A stretch of 64,000 nucleotides of DNA, from assembly GCA_018432935.1 (NCBI GenBank), contig JAHDSF010000005.1, forward strand, positions 62,001 to 126,000. Reading direction: 5' to 3'. How positions within the stretch are numbered: position 1 is the first letter of the stretch; every line of letters begins with the position of its first letter. The stretch comes from Rhodospirillales bacterium. GTDB taxonomy: Bacteria > Pseudomonadota > Alphaproteobacteria > Rhodospirillales > Shumkoniaceae. Both the position numbers and the translations under genes were made by a program. Shown here piece by piece: positions 58,183 to 64,000 of this stretch. The notes beneath the pieces are model-generated. The model was not told the origin of the DNA, searched no databases, and saw only the letters and a program-made list of their open reading frames with translations.

Positions 58183-59656
58183 TCGTTTCCTCTCCGCGCA
58201 AGATTTTGGCCAGAAGAACCCTTTGCAGCTTTCCCGAGCCGGTCCGCGGCAGCGACGAAACCACTTGGAACGTCCTCGGGATGTGTGTGGAGGGGAGCTG
58301 CGCGCGTAGCTGACGCAGCACTGCGGACTGGTCGAAGGTGGTTCCCGGGCTGAGGACGACCAGCGCCTTCGGTACCGAACCGAGCACAGGGTGCTCCTCG
58401 GCGATCACGACAACATCCGCGAACAGCCCCGTCCGCATCAGCGCTTCCGCGATCGGGACCGCACTCACCTTCTCCCCGTGGCACTTGAAGACGTCGTCGG
58501 CACGTCCGAGGAGGTGAAGATGGCCATCAGGGTCCATGAGGCCGATGTCGCCGGTGCGAAAACCCCTAGGTGTGAGCGCCTTGCGGGTTGACGCGTCATT
58601 CTTGAGGTATTCGTCAAACAGGTACTCACCGGTGACGTAGACCTCGCCAGCTTCGCCGGGTAGGAGCTCGCCTTCCTGCTCGTCACGAATGGTAAAGGCG
58701 AGTCCGCGGATCGGCCGCCCAACGCTACCTTTGTGCCGTTCGATGTCGGCCGGTGGCAGGAAGCAGAAGCGTCCGCCGAGCTCCGTCAGGCCGTAGACAG
58801 TGTGGATGCGGGTCCCAGGCAGGACGCTGCGCACTAAATCGATGACATGGACGGGAAGATGGTCGCCCGACGACATCACCCACCGGAGGTTGATCGGCTG
58901 CGTCCGGCTGCATTCGGCGATCCACCGAAGCTGCAAAGGCGAACCGCCGAAGCAGTTGGCGCCGCTCCCGCCGATCGCATTAAAGAGGTCGGCCAGCAGC
59001 AGTTTTTCCTCTGTCGCGAAAATCTCGCTGCCGGCTATCCCCATCACGAAGAAGTGCGAAAGGGCACTCATAAAGTTGAATGGGATCGCGAAGAACATGC
59101 GATCGTCCGGCCGGGGCGCGAGTGCTTCCAGCGACGCTTGGGCGTTGCCCAATAGTGCAGCATGGCGCAGCACCACCCCCTTCGGGAGCCCGGTGGACCC
59201 GCTCGTGAAGCAGACAGCGCCTATGGCATCCTTGCGGGCGTCCACCGCGATGTGGCCGCCCCCGGAAGCCGGTCGGGGGTCCGGCAAAACCGTGATGCCG
59301 GCCCGCAGCTCCTCCCCCTGGGTTTTGGAGAGAATGGCGGTGACCGGCCGAGTGAGTTCCAAGATGTGGCGGGCGTGCTTCGCGGAGACTGAGGTGCCCA
59401 GCGGAACGAATACGCCCCCGACGGTCCAGACCGCCACTAGGTCGACGAAGAAGGCGAGACCGCGCCCGCTGGAAACCAGGACCGCGTCTCCCGGCTTGAC
59501 GAGCGCTGCCAACTGCTCGCGACGCGCGGCGACACCGGCGAGGAACCCGCCATTTGTCAGCCTACCGAGGCGGTCGGCGAGGAAAGAGGCGCACGGAGCA
59601 GACGCGGCCCGCTCGATGATGCGATGGGCCAGAGTGGCGCTCGGACTATTGTTCAT
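58157..59656 (-). CDS. AMP-dependent acyl-ACP/CoA ligase (adenylating enzyme)
   Basis: A 499-residue adenylate-forming enzyme. The phosphate loop is TSGSTGLPKG (151-160), the A5-type motif is HTVYGLTELGGRF near 283-295, FRTGDIGLMDPDGHLHLLGR (about 391-410) is the adenylate motif, and GSGKLQR (about 473-479) has the catalytic Lys476. It should activate a carboxylic acid as an acyl-adenylate and load the adjacent acyl carrier protein. The ATG at 59656 is chosen because the conserved sequence begins there; a TTG at 59707, directly after the flavoprotein stop, is possible. The bound acid is unknown, but its pocket residues differ from acetate- or long-chain-type enzymes. Confidence 0.9.
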   Translation of the reverse strand: MNNSPSATLAHRIIERAASAPCASFLADRLGRLTNGGFLAGVAARREQLAALVKPGDAVLVSSGRGLAFFVDLVAVWTVGGVFVPLGTSVSAKHARHILELTRPVTAILSKTQGEELRAGITVLPDPRPASGGGHIAVDARKDAIGAVCFTSGSTGLPKGVVLRHAALLGNAQASLEALAPRPDDRMFFAIPFNFMSALSHFFVMGIAGSEIFATEEKLLLADLFNAIGGSGANCFGGSPLQLRWIAECSRTQPINLRWVMSSGDHLPVHVIDLVRSVLPGTRIHTVYGLTELGGRFCFLPPADIERHKGSVGRPIRGLAFTIRDEQEGELLPGEAGEVYVTGEYLFDEYLKNDASTRKALTPRGFRTGDIGLMDPDGHLHLLGRADDVFKCHGEKVSAVPIAEALMRTGLFADVVVIAEEHPVLGSVPKALVVLSPGTTFDQSAVLRQLRAQLPSTHIPRTFQVVSSLPRTGSGKLQRVLLAKILRGEETNDGELRNP

Positions 59657-59707
59657 CCCGCGACTACGCAAGTTCTCAAATTTCCAGTCATCGCTGCAGT
59701 CAGTCAA

Positions 59708-61219
59708 TCAGCCCCGACGCTTCTTCGCGATTTCTGCGTCAGCCTGGCGCATTTCGATCACCTTGGCGATAGTACCATCGAGATGATCCTGGTTCAGTTT
59801 CGCCGTACCGATATCGAACCCGACCGGATTGTAGACTGTCTCGCTGAGCCGTTCCCGTTCGAGCGCGATCCGGCCGGCTCGAATGCGCTTGGCGTTGGCG
59901 ATGAAATCTCGTCCGTGCCGTAGAAGTGAGTCCCAGTTCAACAACTCGTTCCCGAATTCGCGGCCGATCAATGGGTGATGCATGACCTGATGGTGCCTCA
60001 GCAGCGATGTCAGCATTCGAATGTGTAGGTTCTGCTGAGCATCAATCTCGCTGATGATCAGAGGCGCGGAAAGCCGGTCGCTGAGCGCATAGTCATTATG
60101 CCGGATGTAGCGGGTCCGTTCGATGAAGCGCTGGTACACGCTTTTGACCTTGGAGCGGTCCACGGGGCTGTACGCGGCGATCAGGATCGCATCGGTGTCA
60201 ATGATCTCCGAGTGCTTGTTGACGAACAGGTCGTCCGGCGACTTGATAATGCACCCGTAATCCACGGCCCGGCTGAGGGACGTTGGGCAGATGTCGCATG
60301 CGATGCAGCGGTCGATCGTCTGGTCCGTGAAATCATGGATGATGACCTCAGCATCGGTATCTGCGAGCAGTTCCCGACGCAGGCGCTCGATAGTGGCCAA
60401 GCCGCGGTGGTCCGTGCTGTCCTGGACAAGCCAGATGGAAATCCGGACCCGCTCCGACTTCCCAAGAGCATGGCCGATTTCGAGCAGCCTGCACACATTC
60501 GCTAAGCGTCGGCCGGTCCCAGTCGATGTCCAGATTCCGTAGCTATCCTTACTCAGCGTTCCTACATCACCGGCGTTGGCGGTGCCGCCGTACTGGGCCG
60601 TTGTCGCACTGTCATTCCCCACCACCAGCATGCCCAGGTTCACCATGTCGATCATCTGGTAGATCAGGGTCGTCTCCTGGCCGCCATTGCGTTTGGCGCC
60701 GACGGTGATGCCGGCGTACGGACGCCCGCGGATGTGAGCCCGGCATTGCGGGTCATTGCGCAGGAAGTCGATGAAATCCTGAGCAAGAGACCCGCGGTCC
60801 CCGAAATAAACAGGTCCCGCGAGCAGTATTCCATCCGAACCCAGCACCAAGTCTCTCAATTCGGTGAGATGCAAAGGCTTACCGCGGTAGGGAAAGAACT
60901 TCGCCAGACTGCAGTACTCGATGTCGGCACCGCGGGTGTGGGCTCCCCACAAACCAGCAACCAGGACCGCGTCGGAATTGCTTAGGCCCCGGTCCCTCTT
61001 GCGGCGCGCGATGTTCCTATAGATCTTGTCAAAGCTCAAGTCTTCCCTTTTTCCGGCGTCCATATAATCTTCGATGCGCGCCTTGGTTGCCTTTTCCAAG
61101 AACTCGGCAAGGGCTTGATCGTCCGGCAGCGATTTGATGGATCGGATCAGCTCGTTGATGGACTCCACTCCGAAACGGGCGTTTCGGAGACTGCTAGAGA
61201 CGCCCAATATCTTTACCAC
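59708..61219 (-). CDS. Tandem flavodoxin-like (NADPH-dependent FMN reductase) protein
   Basis: A 503-residue protein with two flavodoxin-like domains. The first has KILGVSSSLRNARFG (3-17) for FMN phosphate binding and GPVYFGDRGSLAQDFIDFL (135-153). The second follows residue 258, with CIACDICPTS (305-314) and YGCIIKSPDDLF (321-332), a cysteine motif shared with iron-sulfur flavoproteins of this group. The C-terminal 100 residues resemble neither. A two-domain reductase beside an ACP, adenylating ligase and acyltransferase may reduce or oxidise an acyl or sugar intermediate. The GTG at 61219 has GGAG 8 nt upstream and starts the first strand; the ATG at 61267 is the alternative. Confidence 0.72.
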   Translation of the reverse strand: MVKILGVSSSLRNARFGVESINELIRSIKSLPDDQALAEFLEKATKARIEDYMDAGKREDLSFDKIYRNIARRKRDRGLSNSDAVLVAGLWGAHTRGADIEYCSLAKFFPYRGKPLHLTELRDLVLGSDGILLAGPVYFGDRGSLAQDFIDFLRNDPQCRAHIRGRPYAGITVGAKRNGGQETTLIYQMIDMVNLGMLVVGNDSATTAQYGGTANAGDVGTLSKDSYGIWTSTGTGRRLANVCRLLEIGHALGKSERVRISIWLVQDSTDHRGLATIERLRRELLADTDAEVIIHDFTDQTIDRCIACDICPTSLSRAVDYGCIIKSPDDLFVNKHSEIIDTDAILIAAYSPVDRSKVKSVYQRFIERTRYIRHNDYALSDRLSAPLIISEIDAQQNLHIRMLTSLLRHHQVMHHPLIGREFGNELLNWDSLLRHGRDFIANAKRIRAGRIALERERLSETVYNPVGFDIGTAKLNQDHLDGTIAKVIEMRQADAEIAKKRRG

Positions 61220-61303
61220 TGCTCGTTCTCCATGTTCCTGTTCATGAGCGGACAGCCCCAACATCACGGGGCCCTGCCGATTTGACTTAGGATGCCGGTC
61301 CGA

Positions 61304-62512
61304 TCATGCCGGCACCTGCGTTAATTGGCTAGCTGTCGCGCTCATGATCGCGCGTTCTATTATCTCCCAAAGAGAGTCGTCGGGGGATCCTGGATACTTC
61401 ATGTATCGGTCGATGAATTTCGAGTACAAGTGTATATTTATGTGTTCGACGCCAGAAATGTCGACCTCCCCTTGTCCATCCAGAAATCGCAGTGGAATTC
61501 CAAGTTCCTCGGCATAGAGCCTGTAGATATAGCGGTGATTGAAGTGCAGGTTCAGGACGTCTTTGGATGCCACCAGCATGATCGGCCTGCGCATGGCGAC
61601 CGCTAGACCTAGCGCGGTGCTGATGTGGCCGATGACGAATCGACTACGGGCGATCAACTCGTCCGTCCTTCCGGTGTGAAGGTCGCGGTTTCCGAAAACA
61701 CCCAGCTTGTCGGAATAGTCGGCTCGCGGGTGCGCGCTGATCACAACCGGGATCCCGAGGGCCTGCTCGACCCGGGTGAACAGGTCGCGCAGGCGGGCGT
61801 AGTAAATGATCGGATCGACGTGCCCGGACACTCTTACCGCCTTGGCGTCGGGGTGATACGGCAGATACTGGTCGAGGAACACTGCTTGGTCGAGCGGCTC
61901 GTCCGCGTGCGCTTTGCAGCGGAGATACCGGTCGTAGTCGTGGCTGTGGCCGGGGATCAGTGCGGTCTCCGGACCGATCAGAGGATCGACTATCGAGTCG
62001 TTCTCCAACCCGGAGCGGACGACGAAGCGTGCGGCCGGCAACTTGGCGACCCTCGGCAGGCGCGACCACAGGGAACTCGCCGGGCTGAATGTCCGGAGCC
62101 TTTTCGAGAAGTCGACAACCCGCTCGGCCAGCGACCTGCGGACGCGGCGGAAGTTCCAACCCGGATAGAGCCCCGGCTGGAGGAACATGTACGGCGCCCC
62201 GGCGCTCCTGCAAAGCTTGAGCAGCCGGTAATCCCCTTGGGTTACGTGGACCGAGTGCGTCATGAGAACCACGATGTCGGCCCCGGACACGGAGCTCGAG
62301 CAACCGTCCAGGGCCTCGCTATCCGCGACGAGGTAGCGGCTGATCGCGGGGTGGGCCGACAGATCGCTGGCACGATTGTCGAGTCCCGGGTGGAACACCT
62401 CCGACACGTCGAGCACACTGATCGAATGCCCGGCACCCGACAAGTACGCGAACCCGAACCGCGCGAAATCGAAATGCGACAACGGCCGCTTGATCACGAA
62501 CAGGAACTTCAC
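61304..62512 (-). CDS. Surface-carbohydrate biosynthesis protein, putative GT-B-like
   Basis: A 402-residue protein of unrecognised family. The N-terminus MKFLFVIKRPLSHFDFAR suggests a Rossmann-type start. The middle holds LDQYLPYHPDAKAVRVSGH, VVISAHPRADYSDKLGVFG, FVIGHISTALGLAVAMRRPI and LMLVASKDVLNL-like strands (IMLVASKDVLNLHFNHR). The AHPR segment and the loop ending in ISTALGLAVAM are reminiscent of the nucleotide-binding half of Kdo- and sialic-acid-type GT-B enzymes. It overlaps the NeuA-like gene by ATGA, which fits use of the CMP-sugar that enzyme makes. The reading is inferential. Confidence 0.5.
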   Translation of the reverse strand: MKFLFVIKRPLSHFDFARFGFAYLSGAGHSISVLDVSEVFHPGLDNRASDLSAHPAISRYLVADSEALDGCSSSVSGADIVVLMTHSVHVTQGDYRLLKLCRSAGAPYMFLQPGLYPGWNFRRVRRSLAERVVDFSKRLRTFSPASSLWSRLPRVAKLPAARFVVRSGLENDSIVDPLIGPETALIPGHSHDYDRYLRCKAHADEPLDQAVFLDQYLPYHPDAKAVRVSGHVDPIIYYARLRDLFTRVEQALGIPVVISAHPRADYSDKLGVFGNRDLHTGRTDELIARSRFVIGHISTALGLAVAMRRPIMLVASKDVLNLHFNHRYIYRLYAEELGIPLRFLDGQGEVDISGVEHINIHLYSKFIDRYMKYPGSPDDSLWEIIERAIMSATASQLTQVPA

Positions 62513-63237
62513 GATGGCTTCCCATGCACGGTCCTGTGCCCGCTCAGCGGCCGGCTCGCCAGAAGGGCCTCGGCGACCGCCCAGTCGACCGCCGTGTCGA
62601 TGTCGACCGACCGCTCCGCCGGCATGACGTAGGCGAGCGTGTCGGGCCGGATGAACCGCGGGTCTTGGACGAAAGCCTTGGTACGGGTGATGTAGATTGC
62701 CCCGTTCGGGAGGTAGGTCTTGGGATAGCCCGAGCGCGGAAGGTCGGTCATGGCGGGGATCAAGGGCTGCATCCGACCGTCCCCGTCCAGGGTGTAGTTC
62801 CAGAACGGAGGCTTGGAAGTTTCAGTCACCGAAACACACGTGCTGGCGCCGGCCCGGTCGCAGGCTACCAGAGCGTCGTCGATGTCCGAGACGGTGCGAA
62901 GAGGCGAGGTGGGCTGCAGCAGGATGATTTCGTCGTAGACCCGGTCGAGCGCCGTCAGGACATGCAGGGTGACGTCCTCCGACGTGGCCTCGTCGGTCGC
63001 CAGGGCGGCGGGACGCCGGAACGGCACCTCGCACCCGAAGCACCGGGCGACCTCCATGATTGCGGGGGAGTCGCTCGACAGGATGACCCGGTCGATGATC
63101 CGCGACGATCGAGCGGCTTCGATCGTCCAGGCGATCAAGGGCTTCCCAGACAGGTCGCGCACGTTCTTGCCGGGCAGCCGTTTCGAGCCGCCGCGGGCCG
63201 GGATGATTGCAAGCACGGTCCGTTGACACATCGGCAT
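62509..63237 (-). CDS. CMP-nonulosonic acid synthetase (NeuA/PseF/NeuA-like)
   Basis: A 242-residue cytidylyltransferase. AIIPARGGSKRLPGKNVRDL (10-29) is the CTP-binding signature of NeuA-type enzymes, IIDRVILSSDSPAIMEVARC near 47-66 contacts the cytosine, RRPAALATDEATSEDVTLHV near 75-94 matches the sugar-binding region, and LLQPTSPLRTVSDIDDALV near 106-124 holds the metal site. DIDTAVDWAVAEALL closes the fold. NeuA, PseF and LegF cannot be told apart safely by sequence alone; the adjacent PtmE-like gene favours a legionaminate-like route, but the NeuB-like protein of this locus is not a typical legionaminate synthase. It is 3 nt from the PtmE-like stop. Confidence 0.9.
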   Translation of the reverse strand: MPMCQRTVLAIIPARGGSKRLPGKNVRDLSGKPLIAWTIEAARSSRIIDRVILSSDSPAIMEVARCFGCEVPFRRPAALATDEATSEDVTLHVLTALDRVYDEIILLQPTSPLRTVSDIDDALVACDRAGASTCVSVTETSKPPFWNYTLDGDGRMQPLIPAMTDLPRSGYPKTYLPNGAIYITRTKAFVQDPRFIRPDTLAYVMPAERSVDIDTAVDWAVAEALLASRPLSGHRTVHGKPS

Positions 63238-63240
63238 ATA

Positions 63241-64000
63241 TTAGCTCGAAAAATGATCGCCGAATTCCAGGTTCGCCCTTTGCAGATCTTCGGGGCAGCC
63301 AATATCTCTCCAGTATTCCCGCAGCGGAAACGCCGCGACTGTTTCGCCCCTTTGGATGATTAACCGGAATAGGTCCGGCATGTCTAGCCGTTTTCCTTTC
63401 GATATAAGTTCTAACACACAGGGAGAAATGGCGTATATCCCCGCGTTAACGAAGAAGCGCTGGATGGGTTTCTCCTTCACGTCGTTGATCGTCGTATCGT
63501 CGATCGAGACGACGCCGAACGGGATCTGGTAGGCGTATTCCCGTACGCACATCGTCGCGACAACCCCGCGCTGCCCATGGTACTCTAGCAGGCTGACGAA
63601 GTTCGTCTTCGTGAGCAGGTCGCCGTTCATGACCAGCAGCGGTTCGGTAATCTGCGTCTGGATCAGGCTGAGGGGGCCGGCGGTTCCCAGGGGCTCGATC
63701 TCCTCAAGGTAGCGGATCTCGACTCCCCAGCGTTCCCCGCCTCCGAAGTGCTGCTTGATCAGTTCCGCCTTGTAGTTCACGGCCAGGAAGAAGCGCCAAT
63801 AGCCCTGGACGATGAACGACTCGAGGATGGTTTCGAGGACAGGGCGCCCGCCGACGGCGATCAGCGGCTTCGGCCGGTCGTCGGTGAGCGGTCGCAACCG
63901 CGAGCCAAGTCCGCCGACGAGCAGGATGACCGCATTGGGCTGCCGCGGTGACCTCTGGACCAGGGCGTCGACCGTATCAAGGCCGATCACCTGCCCTGCT
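63241..64000 (-). CDS. PtmE-like nucleotidyltransferase (partial, N-terminus off the right edge)
   Basis: At least 253 residues of a sugar-1-phosphate nucleotidyltransferase. ILLVGGLGSRLRPLTDDRPK is the nucleotide-binding signature (canonical AGGxGxRL, here VGGLGSRL), LLVMNGDLLTKTNF carries the metal Asp, and FFVNAGIYAISPCVL is a core strand. The frame runs on past base 64000 without a start, and its first residues (QVIGLDTVDALV) look like the end of a CBS domain, so this is most likely a CBS-nucleotidyltransferase fusion of the PtmE/LgaE type, which makes GDP-GlcNAc for legionaminic acid. Only the catalytic half is in the window. The first bases in the window make up one incomplete codon. 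Confidence 0.82.
   Translation of the reverse strand, partial: AGQVIGLDTVDALVQRSPRQPNAVILLVGGLGSRLRPLTDDRPKPLIAVGGRPVLETILESFIVQGYWRFFLAVNYKAELIKQHFGGGERWGVEIRYLEEIEPLGTAGPLSLIQTQITEPLLVMNGDLLTKTNFVSLLEYHGQRGVVATMCVREYAYQIPFGVVSIDDTTINDVKEKPIQRFFVNAGIYAISPCVLELISKGKRLDMPDLFRLIIQRGETVAAFPLREYWRDIGCPEDLQRANLEFGDHFSS

Overview
The window is GC-rich and reads as the chromosome of an alphaproteobacterium, probably of the Rhodospirillales. The reasons are a large-type (about 180 kDa class) NAD-glutamate dehydrogenase, the yggT / DUF167 / folD gene order, high GC and dense 4-nt ATGA/GTGA gene overlaps. The taxon is inferred from gene content only. Apart from the first 5.6 kb, the window is one very large surface-polysaccharide locus, almost entirely on the minus strand.

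Region 1 (1-5640) is housekeeping: the 5' two thirds of NAD-glutamate dehydrogenase, a small single-TM protein, tRNA-Ala(CGC) with a recognisable promoter and terminator, and the overlapping trio yggT, DUF167 and folD.

Region 2 (5670-21235, minus) is a polymerisation and assembly operon: two methyltransferases, a Wzy-like polymerase, six glycosyltransferase genes before the flippase and amidotransferase or after them, one CgeB-type glycosyltransferase among these seven sugar-transfer genes, a Wzx-like flippase, an AsnB-type amidotransferase and an FkbM methyltransferase. One small two-TM gene is frameshifted (6649-6893). Having both a Wzx-like and a Wzy-like gene suggests Wzx/Wzy-dependent glycan synthesis.

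Region 3 (21432-29402, minus) holds a DPM1-type GT2, a methyltransferase, a 49-aa membrane protein, a GT-C-like membrane protein, a 39-codon epimerase remnant cut off by the second AsnB gene, and an SGNH-like plus MBOAT O-acetylation pair. Region 4 (29520-35144, minus) holds a heparinase II/III-like protein with a G10 tract in its coding sequence, a third AsnB, a GT2 and an SGNH-type protein. A single plus-strand methyltransferase follows (35270-36181).

Region 5 (36172 to the right edge, minus) is a long, nearly gapless array that looks like sugar-precursor synthesis. It has three CMP-sugar-type cytidylyltransferases, a NeuB-like synthase lacking the SAF domain, a GmhA-KdsC fusion, and a DegT aminotransferase. 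It also has a module of dehydroquinate-synthase-like, Gfo/Idh/MocA, hydroxyacid dehydrogenase, SDR, KdsB-like and HpcH/HpaI aldolase genes. Further on are an ACP with an adenylating ligase and AAC(3)-like acyltransferase, a tandem flavodoxin-like protein, three large putative glycan-synthesis proteins of unfamiliar type, an ABC exporter, and a PtmE-like nucleotidyltransferase running off the edge. My reading is that the locus makes one or more glycans containing unusual, probably CMP-activated 2-keto-3-deoxy (ulosonic) acids, then N-acylates, O-acetylates, methylates and amidates them. The two precursor modules (38615-43959 and 48415-54108) and the ACP/ligase/flavoprotein module (57121-61219) are the best candidates for undescribed biochemistry. 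No rRNA, CRISPR array, transposase or phage gene was seen.
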